Shown: positions 1 to 8,690, counted from the stretch's first letter. The stretch: DNA of 64,000 bases from Paludibacteraceae bacterium (GCA_017630395.1 JAGBVI010000005.1:1-64000); one strand, 5' to 3'. The notes: generated by a model from the sequence alone, not told the origin. Numbers and translations are program-made.

Positions 1-470
1 CAGAGCAAAAGAAAGTATTTGAACACCAAATTGATGTAGCAATACAGCTGCAAAAACCCATTTGTATTCACTGTCGCGAGGCTTTTAACGAGGTAGTGGA
101 TAGTCTTAAAAAGTTCAATCCTGCTCATGTGCATGGTGTGTTTCATTGCTTTACAGGCACACCAGAAATGGCTCAACAAATAGCCCGATTGGGCGATTTT
201 TATTATGGCATTGGCGGTCCTTCTACGTACAAAAATGCCAAATTTATCAACGATATTCCTCAAATTCCGTTGTCTCGTATCTTATTAGAGACCGATGCTC
301 CTTACTTGCCTCCTGTTCCTTTTAGGGGAAAACGAAATGAACCTGCTTACGTGGTTTATGTGGCTCAAAAATTGGCAGAAGTGTATCAAATTTCATTGCA
401 CGAGGTAGAAAAACAAACGAATCAAAATGTTAAAACGTTGTTTTTCGACGACTCTGTAAATCTTTTTTAA
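1..470 (+). CDS. tatD: TatD family metal-dependent DNase, C-terminal part
   Basis: The open frame enters from the left edge, so the start lies outside the window; only about 156 C-terminal residues are present. Family features can be read directly: a metal-ligand histidine in IHCREA, the FHCFTG segment, and LLETDAPYLPP followed by RGKRNEP near the C-terminus, the usual TatD/YcfH order of motifs. TatD enzymes are cytoplasmic TIM-barrel hydrolases of the amidohydrolase superfamily with 3'-5' DNase activity. The frame ends about 75 bp before tRNA-Ser. The call is secure at family level; which TatD paralogue it is cannot be told from this fragment. Confidence 0.93.
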   Translation, partial: EQKKVFEHQIDVAIQLQKPICIHCREAFNEVVDSLKKFNPAHVHGVFHCFTGTPEMAQQIARLGDFYYGIGGPSTYKNAKFINDIPQIPLSRILLETDAPYLPPVPFRGKRNEPAYVVYVAQKLAEVYQISLHEVEKQTNQNVKTLFFDDSVNLF

Positions 471-544
471 GAATTTCCTTTGTTGATTGGCTTACTTTTT
501 GTATCTTGCACTCGTTTTTAGTGCCCATTGGGTACTTGCCTCCT

Positions 545-632
545 GGAGAGATGCTCGAGTGGTTGAAGAGGCACGCCTGGAAAGCGTGTATACGCCTAAA
601 GCGTATCGCGGGTTCGAATCCCGCATTCTCCG
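545..632 (+). tRNA. tRNA-Ser (anticodon GGA)
   Basis: A cloverleaf with the long variable arm of a class II tRNA can be drawn. The acceptor strands are GGAGAGA and ATTCTCC, with a G-U pair and a mismatch at the inner end. The anticodon stem-loop CACGC-CTGGAAA-GCGTG gives anticodon GGA. The variable arm has a TACGC/GCGTA stem and the T arm is GCGGG-TTCGAAT-CCCGC. The discriminator is G, as usual for tRNA-Ser. The 3' CCA is not encoded. The exbB gene begins 48 bp downstream. Confidence 0.95.
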
Positions 633-680
633 CAAAAGAATATAATAATAATGTAAAGTAATAATTAATCAAAAAAGAAA

Positions 681-1550
681 ATGAAAAAAATTTTTGCAAC
701 ATTAGCGATTTTAGGAGCTATGACATTTGGTCTTACTTCTAACATTTTAGCACAAGACGATGAATTCTTCCAAGAAGAATCAGAACAAGTAGTAGAAGAA
801 GCAGCTGAAGAAGCACCGGCTGCAGAAGAGGTTGCACCGGCAGCAGCACCAGCAGCGGCTCCTGTAGCAGCACCAGCAGCACCTGCTCAAGAACAACCAG
901 CAGTAGAAGAAGAGGTTAGTATGTTCAAAGCATTAAAAATCAAATTCATTGAAGGTGATGCATTCTTCATGTCATTCGTTGCTCTATGTTTGATTATTGG
1001 TCTTGCATTGTGTATCGAAAGAATTATCTACTTATCATTGGCTGCGACTAACACTAAAAAGTTGTTAGAAAAAGTAGAAGCTGCTTTGGACGAGAGAGAC
1101 CCAGAAAAAGCAAAAGAAATTTGCAGAAACACTCGTGGTCCGATTGCATCAATCATGTATCAAGGTCTAATGAGAATTGACGAAGGTGCAGATGTTGTAG
1201 AAAAGACAGTTGTATCATACGGAGGTGTACAAATGGGTGCATTGGAAAAGAATGTAACATGGATTTCATTGTGTATTGCATTGGCTCCAATGTTGGGATT
1301 CATGGGTACAGTTATCGGTATGATTCAAGCGTTCGATAAAATCCAACAAGTAGGTGATATTTCGGCTACAGTCGTTGCAGGAGGTATTAAAGTGGCTTTG
1401 TTGACAACAGTGTTCGGTTTGATCGTAGGTATGATTCTTCAAGTATTCCTAAACTTCATCTTGACAAGAATTGAAGCTTTAACAACTGAAATGGAAGATT
1501 CTTCAATCAGCCTTTTGGATTTAATTGTTAAATATGATGCTACAAAATAA
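681..1550 (+). CDS. exbB: ExbB/TolQ/MotA-family proton channel protein
   Basis: This is a 289-residue inner-membrane proton-channel subunit that with ExbD uses the proton-motive force to energise outer-membrane processes through TonB-like proteins. Residues 1-25 look like a cleavable signal peptide ending in ILAQ. They are followed by an acidic, then Ala/Pro-rich, low-complexity linker (about 26-78). Three membrane segments follow (about 95-117, 192-216 and 231-258), the last two being the conserved MotA/TolQ/ExbB core with LAPMLGFMGTVIGMIQAF. A signal peptide plus linker ahead of the first membrane helix is a common variation in Bacteroidota. It is the first gene of an operon with a small membrane protein and two exbD genes. 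I see no clear promoter motif between tRNA-Ser and the start, so co-transcription with the tRNA is possible. Confidence 0.95.
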   Translation: MKKIFATLAILGAMTFGLTSNILAQDDEFFQEESEQVVEEAAEEAPAAEEVAPAAAPAAAPVAAPAAPAQEQPAVEEEVSMFKALKIKFIEGDAFFMSFVALCLIIGLALCIERIIYLSLAATNTKKLLEKVEAALDERDPEKAKEICRNTRGPIASIMYQGLMRIDEGADVVEKTVVSYGGVQMGALEKNVTWISLCIALAPMLGFMGTVIGMIQAFDKIQQVGDISATVVAGGIKVALLTTVFGLIVGMILQVFLNFILTRIEALTTEMEDSSISLLDLIVKYDATK

Positions 1551-1570
1551 TTTGATTTAAAAATATTAAT

Positions 1571-2041
1571 ATGCAAAATATAAGTGAAAAAATACCTTCA
1601 ATCGCGTTAGCCGTTCTAATGGTTATTACGCTGATTTTATGCGGATTATTCTACGCAGGAGGTACAGAATCAGTAGAATGCACAAGTGGCAGTTTCGATG
1701 CTCCCACACACACTGACTCTATGATAAATTGGATATATGTCCTTATTATCGTAACAGGGATAGCAACTTTGGGACTTGCAGGGCTCTCATTTATTATAAA
1801 AATAAAGAAAGATCCAAAATCTGTAATCGTTCCAACAGTAGCAATGATCTTTTTAGTTTTAATGTTGTGTATTACTTATTTTGGAGCAGATACTACTCCT
1901 ATGAGCATTGTTGGATACGAAGGATCTCAAGAGCCTTGGGTATATAGAATAACAAACATGTGCATGGTTACATCTGCAATTTTAGCTACAATAGCTACAA
2001 TTGTTACATTATTTGGATTTCTTCTAAAACGTTTTAATTAA
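1571..2041 (+). CDS. small four-helix membrane protein of the exbB-exbD operon
   Basis: A 156-residue protein whose function I do not recognise. Four hydrophobic segments are visible (about residues 10-30, 52-77, 85-103 and 127-152). The loop after the first contains one cysteine and several acidic residues. It lies 20 bp after exbB and 6 bp before the first exbD, so it is almost certainly co-transcribed with them. Genes for uncharacterised membrane proteins at this place in ExbB/ExbD operons are known in Bacteroidales. A structural or accessory role in the channel complex is an inference from position alone. Confidence 0.85.
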   Translation: MQNISEKIPSIALAVLMVITLILCGLFYAGGTESVECTSGSFDAPTHTDSMINWIYVLIIVTGIATLGLAGLSFIIKIKKDPKSVIVPTVAMIFLVLMLCITYFGADTTPMSIVGYEGSQEPWVYRITNMCMVTSAILATIATIVTLFGFLLKRFN

Positions 2042-2047
2042 TAAGCC

Positions 2048-2662
2048 ATGGCAAAAAAGAGAGAAATACAGGAAATTAACGCAAGTTCAATGGCGGATAT
2101 TTCGTTCTTGTTGCTCATCTTTTTTCTTGTTACAACATCAATGGCTACGGATAAAGGATTGATGAGACGTCTTCCAGCTCCTGTTCCTGAAGAGGAAAAG
2201 AAAGAGGAAGAAGTGGAAATCAACGAGCGTAACATGATGATGATTCTTATCAACAGCAACGACCAATTAATGGTCAATAACGAGTTGATGGATGTTAGAG
2301 ACTTAAAAGAAAAAGCAAAAGAATTTATTGCCAACCCTAATAATAGCGAAACATTACCTGCAAAGAAGGTTGAAAACATTCCTTTCTTCGGTGATATCGC
2401 CATTACAAAGGATCACGTAATTTCTTTACAGAACGACCGCGGAACATCATATCAAGCATATATAAATGTGCAAAATGAATTGGTTGCAGCCTATAATGAA
2501 TTGCAAAATGATTTGGCTAAAAACAAATTCGGAGCAGCATTTGAAGACTTGGATGATGATAGAAAAAAGGCGATCCAAAAGGTGTATCCACAGAGAATAT
2601 CTGAGGCAGAGCCTAAAAATTATGGTCAACAACAAGCAGCAGCTGAAGGAGGGGCTCAATAA
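2048..2662 (+). CDS. exbD: ExbD/TolR-family biopolymer transport protein (first copy)
   Basis: This 204-residue protein has one N-terminal membrane anchor (about residues 16-32, sequence ADISFLLLIFFLVTTSM) that starts with the conserved membrane aspartate, D17, which carries protons in ExbD/TolR. The remainder is a periplasmic domain with a charged EEEKKEEEVE stretch near residue 50 and a Gln/Ala-rich tail. It is longer than a typical ExbD of about 140 residues because of an extended C-terminal region. Its stop codon overlaps the start of the next exbD by one base (TAATG), which suggests translational coupling and fixed stoichiometry. Two different exbD genes per exbB are usual in this phylum. 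Confidence 0.94.
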   Translation: MAKKREIQEINASSMADISFLLLIFFLVTTSMATDKGLMRRLPAPVPEEEKKEEEVEINERNMMMILINSNDQLMVNNELMDVRDLKEKAKEFIANPNNSETLPAKKVENIPFFGDIAITKDHVISLQNDRGTSYQAYINVQNELVAAYNELQNDLAKNKFGAAFEDLDDDRKKAIQKVYPQRISEAEPKNYGQQQAAAEGGAQ

Positions 2663-3141
2663 TGGCAAAGTTTAGAAAAGATGGAGGTAAAAAATTACCT
2701 GCAGTAAGTACTGCTTCCCTTCCGGATATTATTTTCATGTTGTTGTTCTTCTTCATGACTACAACATCCATGAAAGAGGTTACGTTGATGGTTGACCAAA
2801 AGATGCCTCAAGGAACAGAGTTAAAAAAATTGGAAAAGAAATCGTTGGTTAGATATGTTTACATAGGAAAACCCAAAGCTCAATTCCAAAAATCATACGG
2901 TTCAGAATCTCGTATCCAATTGGATGATGCTTTTGCTAATGACCCTAAAATGGTAGAATCTTACATTGCAACTAAACGTGCAGCAATGAACGAAGATGAT
3001 CAGCCATTTATGATAGTATCTCTAAAAGTAGATAAAGATACTAAAATGGGTATTGTAACAGATGTTAAGCAAGCTCTTAGAAAAGCTCAAGCACTAAATA
3101 TCAGTTACACTGCAACGCAAAGAGCTAATAGCAATTATTAA
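2662..3141 (+). CDS. exbD: ExbD/TolR-family biopolymer transport protein (second copy)
   Basis: A 159-residue ExbD with an N-terminal membrane segment, PDIIFMLLFFFMTTTSM, in which D22 is the conserved proton-carrying aspartate. A periplasmic domain follows and ends in the VKQALRKAQALNISY region typical of ExbD C-termini. It overlaps the preceding exbD by one base and is the last gene of the operon: a strong intrinsic terminator begins about 20 bp after the stop. The two ExbD proteins differ clearly in sequence and length and are probably not interchangeable; a mixed dimer is possible but cannot be judged here. Confidence 0.94.
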   Translation: MAKFRKDGGKKLPAVSTASLPDIIFMLLFFFMTTTSMKEVTLMVDQKMPQGTELKKLEKKSLVRYVYIGKPKAQFQKSYGSESRIQLDDAFANDPKMVESYIATKRAAMNEDDQPFMIVSLKVDKDTKMGIVTDVKQALRKAQALNISYTATQRANSNY

Positions 3142-3160
3142 TTGATAATTGAACTCATAA

Positions 3161-3198
3161 AAAAAAACGGTCTGCAAAATTGCAGACCGTTTTTTTTA
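3161..3198 (+). terminator. intrinsic terminator after the exbB-exbD operon
   Basis: A perfect 10-bp stem (CGGTCTGCAA / TTGCAGACCG, 3168-3177 and 3180-3189) with a two-base loop is preceded by a run of A and followed by a run of T. The flanking A and T tracts make it potentially bidirectional. Confidence 0.93.
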
Positions 3199-3312
3199 TA
3201 GATAAATCGAATCTAAAAAAATAGAATAAAATAAGAAGAAACTTAAAATGAGTATAAATTTTCTTTATTTTTATAGAGACAGTAATTAAAATCAAAAAAA
3301 ACTATAAATAAA

Positions 3313-3344
3313 TTTCTTCAATTAAAGAAAAAAGAGTACCTTTG
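3313..3344 (+). promoter_or_regulatory. promoter of rplM-rpsI(-rpsB-tsf), Bacteroidota type
   Basis: A -7 element TACCTTTG lies at 3337-3344, with a TTTC (degenerate TTTG) 20 bp upstream at 3313-3316. The transcript would carry a leader of roughly 95 bases before the GTG start. That leader can form a small stem-loop (CTT-GCCC-GAAG inside a GCTC/GAGC pair, about 3379-3405), a possible site for ribosomal-protein autoregulation. The leader function is inference. Confidence 0.7.
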
Positions 3345-3444
3345 CGCCCAAATTATTATCCAAAAAAAATAGTCAACGCTCAAAGCTTGCCCGAAGTAGA
3401 GAGCAAAAGAAAGATTTATTAAACAATTAAAAACAATTAAAGCA

Positions 3445-3900
3445 GTGGATACTTTAAGTTACAAAACCATTTCTGCGAACAAGGCAACCGTTAATAAAGA
3501 GTGGGTTGTCGTGGATGCGACAGATCAACCATTGGGACGAATGGGATCAATCGTAGCAAAAATTTTAAGAGGTAAGTACAAACCTAACTTCACTCCTCAT
3601 GTAGATTGCGGAGACAATGTAATCATTATCAATGCGGATAAAGTTAAGATTACAGGAAATAAAGCTACAGACCGTATTTATTTGAGCTACACAGGTTACC
3701 CTGGAGGACAAAGAGAAATTACTCCCGGAGAATTACTAAAGAAAAGTCCTGAAAAATTATTCAAGAAAGTAGTAAAAGGTATGTTACCAAAGAATCGTCT
3801 TGGAAGAGCTATTTTAGGAAATCTTTACGTGTATGCTGGAGCTGAGCATAATCACGCAGCTCAACAACCAAAACAAATAGATATAAACTCAATTAAGTAA
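3445..3900 (+). CDS. rplM: 50S ribosomal protein L13
   Basis: A 151-residue large-subunit ribosomal protein, recognisable from VVDATDQPLGRMGSIVAK, RGKYKPNFTPHVDCGD and the MLPKNRLGRAI block near the C-terminus. The length agrees with Bacteroidota L13. The start is GTG: no suitable ATG lies nearby and the following MDTLSYKT is the normal N-terminus in this phylum. It precedes rpsI by 5 bp, the near-universal L13-S9 pair, and the promoter lies about 100 bp upstream. Confidence 0.98.
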   Translation: MDTLSYKTISANKATVNKEWVVVDATDQPLGRMGSIVAKILRGKYKPNFTPHVDCGDNVIIINADKVKITGNKATDRIYLSYTGYPGGQREITPGELLKKSPEKLFKKVVKGMLPKNRLGRAILGNLYVYAGAEHNHAAQQPKQIDINSIK

Positions 3901-3905
3901 TAAAT

Positions 3906-4292
3906 ATGGAAGTAGTTAATGCCATTGGTAGAAGAAAAGCTGCGGTAGCACGCGTTTACTTAAAAGAAGGTGATGGAAAGATTATCATCAACAATAAGGA
4001 TCTTACAACATACTTCCCTTCAGGAATTTTGCAATATGTTGTAAAACAACCTTTAAACAAATTAGGATTAGCTGAAAAATTTGACATCAAAGCCACATTA
4101 GATGGTGGAGGATACAAAGGACAAGCTGAAGCTTTGAGATTGGCAATCGCTCGTGCATTGGTTAAAGTTGACGCAGACAATAAACCAGCTCTTAAGTCAG
4201 AAGGATTTATGACTCGTGACCCACGTGAAGTTGAACGTAAGAAACCGGGGCGTCCTAAAGCAAGAAAGAGATTCCAATTCAGTAAACGTTAG
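3906..4292 (+). CDS. rpsI: 30S ribosomal protein S9
   Basis: A 128-residue small-subunit protein with the family start (AIGRRKAAVARVYLKEG), the GGGYKGQAEALRLAIARAL block and the basic tail KKPGRPKARKRFQFSKR that reaches the ribosomal P site. The final Lys-Arg of S9 proteins is present. It follows rplM directly. About 140 bp containing two hairpins separate it from rpsB. Confidence 0.98.
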   Translation: MEVVNAIGRRKAAVARVYLKEGDGKIIINNKDLTTYFPSGILQYVVKQPLNKLGLAEKFDIKATLDGGGYKGQAEALRLAIARALVKVDADNKPALKSEGFMTRDPREVERKKPGRPKARKRFQFSKR

Positions 4293-4307
4293 TACTTGGT
4301 TGAAGTG

Positions 4308-4387
4308 GAGGATAATATCCTCTTATTTCAAAAGAAGAATACGTTTAGTATCTAAATTTATCGGACTCGGAAGACTACCGATAAATT
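4308..4387 (+). promoter_or_regulatory. two-hairpin leader before rpsB
   Basis: A short palindrome (GAGGATAATATCCTC, 4308-4322) is followed by a 10-bp stem (AATTTATCGG / CCGATAAATT, 4355-4364 and 4378-4387) with a 13-base loop. No TAnnTTTG element is visible here, so rpsB is probably read through from rpsI. The second stem ends about 45 bases before the rpsB start. A processing site or an S2-responsive regulatory structure is a reasonable guess but unproven. Confidence 0.5.
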
Positions 4388-4431
4388 GGTTAAATAAAAA
4401 AGAATGTAAACGATAAAAAAATTAAAAGAAA

Positions 4432-5256
4432 ATGTCAAGAACTAATTTTGATGAATTATTAGATGCAGGTTGTCACTTTGGACACTTGAAAAGAAAATGG
4501 AATCCTGCAATGGCTCCTTATATTTTCATGGAGCGTAATGGTATCCATATAATAGATCTTCATAAGACTGTAGTAAAAATTGAAGAAGCAGCTGCTGCAT
4601 TGAAGCAAGTTGCAAAATCGGGCAAAAAAATTCTTTTCGTAGCAACGAAAAAACAAGCGAAACAAGTTGTTGCTGATAAGGCATCAGAAGTTTCAATGCC
4701 ATATATCACTGAAAGATGGGCTGGAGGTATGTTGACTAACTTCCCAACAATCAGAAAGGCAATCAAAAAAATGACCTCAATTGATAAGTTAACAAACGAT
4801 GGTACTTTCGATAACTTATCAAAGAGAGAAAAATTGCAAATTTCTCGTCAAAGAGCTAAATTGGAGAAGAACTTAGGTAGTATCTCTGATATGACAAGAC
4901 TTCCTTCTGCCGTATTTGTTGTTGACGTAACAAAAGAACATATTGCAGTTAAAGAGGCTAAAAGATTGGGTATTCCTGTATATGGTATCGTTGATACAAA
5001 TTCTAATCCTAATGATGTTGATTTCGTTATTCCTGCAAATGATGATGCAACAAAATCTGTTGAAATCATTATGAGTGCCTTGTGTGCCGCAATCAAAGAG
5101 GGATTGGAAGAAAGAAAAGTCGAAAAGGAAGAGAATGAGGCTGCAGAAGCTCCTGAACAAAAAAGAGAGCGCAAAAAGGTAGCTAAAAAAGCTAAAATTG
5201 ATGGAGACGCTATCAATGCAAAAGTAGCTAGCAAATTCGAAACTCCTGAAGAATAA
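4432..5256 (+). CDS. rpsB: 30S ribosomal protein S2
   Basis: A 274-residue small-subunit protein with the hallmark segments LLDAGCHFGHLKRKWNP, VATKKQAKQVV, ERWAGGMLTNFPTI and a VDTNSNPNDVDFVIPAND block. The C-terminus carries a Lys/Glu/Ala-rich extension of about 45 residues beyond the conserved core, as in other Bacteroidota S2 proteins. It lies 33 bp before tsf, the conserved rpsB-tsf pair. Confidence 0.98.
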   Translation: MSRTNFDELLDAGCHFGHLKRKWNPAMAPYIFMERNGIHIIDLHKTVVKIEEAAAALKQVAKSGKKILFVATKKQAKQVVADKASEVSMPYITERWAGGMLTNFPTIRKAIKKMTSIDKLTNDGTFDNLSKREKLQISRQRAKLEKNLGSISDMTRLPSAVFVVDVTKEHIAVKEAKRLGIPVYGIVDTNSNPNDVDFVIPANDDATKSVEIIMSALCAAIKEGLEERKVEKEENEAAEAPEQKRERKKVAKKAKIDGDAINAKVASKFETPEE

Positions 5257-5289
5257 TTATAATTGTAAAACTAGTAAATTTTAAATACT

Positions 5290-6114
5290 ATGGCTGTAAC
5301 AATGGCTGACATCAGCAAATTGCGTACAATGACGGGTGCAGGTATGATGGACTGTAAAAAAGCTTTGGAAGAGGCTGGAAATGATTTCGACAAAGCAATG
5401 GAAATCATCCGTAAAAAAGGTCAGGCAATTGCTGCAAAAAGAAGTGATCGTGAAGCTTCTGAAGGTTGTGTATTAGCTGCTTCTAATGGTGGTTTTGCTG
5501 CTGTTGTCGCTCTTAATTGCGAAACAGACTTCGTAGCTAAAAATGAAGATTTTATCGCGTTGACAAAACAAATCTTGGACAAAGCTATCGAAGAAAAACC
5601 AGCAGATCTTGAGGCTTTGAAAGCAACTAAAATTGGTGATTCTACTATCGAACAATTAGTTACTGATAAATCAGGTATCACTGGTGAAAAAATGGAATTG
5701 AGCGTTTATTCTCAAATTAAAGGTGAATCAACTATCGCTTATATCCACCCAGGAAACAAACTTGCTGCTATCATCGCTTTCAACCAAGCTGGTGTTGATG
5801 CTCAAGTTGCTAAAGACGTTGCAATGCAAGTTGCTGCTATGAATCCTATCGCAATTGATAAAGATAGCGTTCCTGCTGATGTTATCGAAAAAGAAAAAGA
5901 GATTGCAAAGGATAAAGCTCGTCAAGCTGGAAAACCTGAGAATTTGTTAGACAGAATCGCTGATGGTGCTATGAACAAATATTTCCAAGAAAATACTTTG
6001 TTGAACCAAGCATTCATTAAAGAGTCTAAAATCTCTGTTGCGCAATATATGGATAGCGCAAGCAAAGGTTTGACTGTAACTGCAATGAGTCGCGTTACTT
6101 TGAATGAAGAGTAA
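5290..6114 (+). CDS. tsf: translation elongation factor Ts
   Basis: A 274-residue guanine-nucleotide exchange factor that recycles EF-Tu-GDP. The N-terminal UBA-like domain (residues about 6-45) contains RTMTGAGMMDCKKAL, and the core begins with the NCETDFVAKNEDF signature. The C-terminal coiled-coil module and the repeated dimerisation domain follow. It is the last gene of the ribosomal-protein cluster and ends in an intrinsic terminator 20 bp downstream. Confidence 0.98.
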   Translation: MAVTMADISKLRTMTGAGMMDCKKALEEAGNDFDKAMEIIRKKGQAIAAKRSDREASEGCVLAASNGGFAAVVALNCETDFVAKNEDFIALTKQILDKAIEEKPADLEALKATKIGDSTIEQLVTDKSGITGEKMELSVYSQIKGESTIAYIHPGNKLAAIIAFNQAGVDAQVAKDVAMQVAAMNPIAIDKDSVPADVIEKEKEIAKDKARQAGKPENLLDRIADGAMNKYFQENTLLNQAFIKESKISVAQYMDSASKGLTVTAMSRVTLNEE

Positions 6115-6130
6115 TTGTATTATTCTACAT

Positions 6131-6168
6131 AACAAAAAGGGGAACGAAAATCGTTCCCCTTTTTTATT
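6131..6168 (+). terminator. intrinsic terminator after tsf
   Basis: A stem of about 13 bp (AAAAGGGGAACGA / TCGTTCCCCTTTT) with a three-base A loop is followed by a T run. It separates the ribosomal cluster from the convergent recQ gene. Confidence 0.94.
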
Positions 6169-6243
6169 ATATGGCTTCGAGCAATATCGATACCATTCTA
6201 CTTGTATTGAATTGAAATTATAATAGGATTGATTTTTAGATTT

Positions 6244-6330
6244 TGCTCAAATCCTATTTAGAGCTTATTTGGAGAGATTTAAAATTTATTTTTATATATA
6301 TTCTGTAGAAAATAGTGGTCTACTCACAAA
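6244..6330 (-). repeat. degenerate family A repeat (partial)
   Basis: The stretch GAGCTTATTTGGAGAG, then an AT-rich segment, then GTAGAAAATAGTGGTCTA resembles one half of the family A elements (compare 16880-16955). The outer end is not recognisable and the other half is absent, so this is a remnant. It runs up to the 3' end of recQ. Confidence 0.45.
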
Positions 6331-6336
6331 TAAAGA

Positions 6337-8256
6337 TTACACCTTCTTATTAATGGTAAGCATTGTATCATCTATTAGTACCAATTCTCCATTATCTAAC
6401 ATCCATCTAATTATTTCCTTGACAACTGTTTCATCTTTAATATATTCTAAAATCAAATTAGAAAGAGAGCTGGGTGAATCTTTTAATTTTGAGAGGATCT
6501 TCTCTCGATAACTATAAAATACATGGTTAGAAATGCCTGAATAACTCTTTGCTCTACAAAAATCACAAATTCCACAATAGGCTGATTCCATTTCTCCGAA
6601 ATATTGTAACAACATCCTACTCCTACAGTGATCATTTTCAGAAACATAGGCTATAATTTTATTTATCTTATCCTCAAAACGAGCTAACCGCTCTTCATAT
6701 ACACCCTTTGATATAACAATATATTTTTCATCCACCCTTCGTTGTAAAAATATTAAATAGGGCGATTTCTTACCCGGAATGTACTTAATTAAATGTAATT
6801 TTGATAACAACAATAGTTGAGAATACAATTGGTCTCTAGTTAAATCTAAACGAGATGCTAAATAATCTTCATCAACAGGAATCAAATCGGTGAATATACC
6901 GGTATAACTTCTTAATAAAATATCTACTAACTCTGTTAATCCAGGAAGTCCGTTTAAATCTGACGATGGAGAAAACAGCTGAGAAGAAGTCACAATAAAT
7001 TGGACTTTTGATGTTGAGCTAATCTCATCTGTCAATTCCAAATATCCAGCTTGATGCAATATTTTCAACGCACTAAAGGTCTGAAGAATAGGTAGTTTGC
7101 ATTGCTGACAAAAGAGCGACAAACTAAAATCTTTCACAAAATCTTCTCCCTCTCCTACTCCAATATTATAATAATAACATATCTTATTATAAATCGAAAC
7201 GACAAAATCTTTACTGGGAAAAGAATCTGAAATTCGCTTTTTTAATTTTGTTATATCAGTTTTATTGTATAATAATGTAGCATAAGCTAACTTTTCATCT
7301 CTACCGGCTCTACCTGCTTCCTGAAAATAGGCCTCAAGAGTATCCGGGATATCAATGTGAATTACTGTTCTTACATCAGGTTTATCAATTCCCATTCCAA
7401 ATGCATTGGTTGCAACAATAACTCTGCACTCTCCACTTTTCCATGCAGACTGACGTAAATCTTTCTGTTCATTGGTTAATCCTGCATGAAAATAATCTGC
7501 TGTATAACCTTTAGTTTGCAAGAATTCTGCAATTTCTTTGGTTCTTGATCTATTCCTAACATAAATAATAGATGTTCCATGTACACTGTCAAGAATCTTC
7601 ATCAACATTCCTAACTTATCGTCCGTTTTTCTTACTATATATGCAATATTTTTTCGAAGAAAACTTTTTTGAAATAATTTCCCATTACGAAATTTCAATT
7701 GTTTCTGAATATCTAAAACAACATCCGGAGTAGCCGTGGCGGTTAGGGCCAAAACAGGAGCTGAAGGTATCAAATCTCTAAGTTCAGCAATTCTTAAATA
7801 CGAAGGTCTGAAATCATACCCCCATTGAGATATACAATGAGACTCATCAACAACAATCAGCGAGACATTCATTCTTTTTACCTTTTCCAAAAAGCAATCT
7901 GTCGAAAGACGTTCAGGAGAAACATATAAAAACTTATAATCACCATATATGCAATTATCCAAAATAATATCAATTTCTCTAGATGTGATTCCTGAATAAA
8001 TTGCTGTAGCCATAATATTACGCATTCTTAAATTCTCAACCTGATCTTTCATCAAGGCGATTAAAGGAGTTACAACAATACATATACCGGGCATATATAA
8101 TGCCGGCACTTGAAAGGTTATACTTTTTCCTCCTCCGGTAGGCATCAACCCCAACACATCATGACCCTGACAAACAGCATCTATAATATCCTCTTGCAAA
8201 GGACGAAAATCAGAATAGCCCCAATATTTTCTTAGTATTGATTGATACTTTTCCAC
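6337..8256 (-). CDS. recQ: ATP-dependent DNA helicase RecQ
   Basis: A 3'-5' superfamily 2 helicase acting in recombination and fork repair. Motif 0 (FRPLQEDII), Walker A (PTGGGKS), the DESH box followed by CISQWGYDFRPSY, the aromatic-rich loop and the motif VI region EAGRAGRDEK are all present. A zinc-binding RecQ-Ct cluster ends in YCGICDFC. With a GTG start at 8256 the protein has 639 residues and begins MEKYQSIL, close to the expected N-terminus; a TTG at 8280 in the same frame would add eight residues. The C-terminus has a winged-helix region, but I see no clear HRDC domain. It shares strand with recJ upstream, fitting a RecQ-RecJ resection pair, but a repeat-bearing gap of about 430 bp lies between them. 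Confidence 0.95.
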   Translation of the reverse strand: MEKYQSILRKYWGYSDFRPLQEDIIDAVCQGHDVLGLMPTGGGKSITFQVPALYMPGICIVVTPLIALMKDQVENLRMRNIMATAIYSGITSREIDIILDNCIYGDYKFLYVSPERLSTDCFLEKVKRMNVSLIVVDESHCISQWGYDFRPSYLRIAELRDLIPSAPVLALTATATPDVVLDIQKQLKFRNGKLFQKSFLRKNIAYIVRKTDDKLGMLMKILDSVHGTSIIYVRNRSRTKEIAEFLQTKGYTADYFHAGLTNEQKDLRQSAWKSGECRVIVATNAFGMGIDKPDVRTVIHIDIPDTLEAYFQEAGRAGRDEKLAYATLLYNKTDITKLKKRISDSFPSKDFVVSIYNKICYYYNIGVGEGEDFVKDFSLSLFCQQCKLPILQTFSALKILHQAGYLELTDEISSTSKVQFIVTSSQLFSPSSDLNGLPGLTELVDILLRSYTGIFTDLIPVDEDYLASRLDLTRDQLYSQLLLLSKLHLIKYIPGKKSPYLIFLQRRVDEKYIVISKGVYEERLARFEDKINKIIAYVSENDHCRSRMLLQYFGEMESAYCGICDFCRAKSYSGISNHVFYSYREKILSKLKDSPSSLSNLILEYIKDETVVKEIIRWMLDNGELVLIDDTMLTINKKV

Positions 8257-8280
8257 AATAAAGAATCCGATAATAAACAA

Positions 8281-8690
8281 ACAAAAACGTTCTTTTTTGA
8301 TTAAAATAAATCGATTAAAACATTTGATTCACTCTGCCCTAACAGACACAATCTAAACAAAAAACGAAATCATCTCAAACCAATTTATAGAAATCATCCA
8401 ATAGAATGCATAAACATATAGAATATTAAGAAGCTATTTAAATTTAAAAAAAAACTTTAAAGTTTCACTCTCTGATTTTCGGCATCTTTGAGATTCTTTT
8501 TAACCGATTTACATTATTCCAATTATGATAATAGTTCACCATTTTCTATAAAAGGAATAATAAAAATAAATTAAAAAATCTCTCTCAAATATGCTCGAAA
8601 TAAATTTTAAACAACGTCTTATAGAGGTAACAAATTAATCTACACACTATTTGTTTATACATTCTAATCACCTTAGAAAATCCCCCTAAA
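8281..8690. other. intergenic region recQ-recJ
   Basis: No gene is evident. The region holds the full family A element listed separately and, at 8381-8398, a short AATTTATAGAA match to the end of family B elements. No convincing promoter motif for recQ was found. Confidence 0.6.
8428..8620 (+). repeat. family A palindromic intergenic element, copy A1
   Basis: A 193-bp non-coding element. Its left end is AAGAAGCTATTTAAATTT and its right end, read on the other strand, is AAGACGTTGTTTAAAATT, so the ends are inverted repeats. The internal arms also pair imperfectly (GGCATCTTTGAGATT near 8481 against TCTCAAATATGCTCGAAA near 8585). It shares a 28-base identical block (8577-8604) with copy A2 at 12831-12858. 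It has no coding capacity. Confidence 0.8.
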
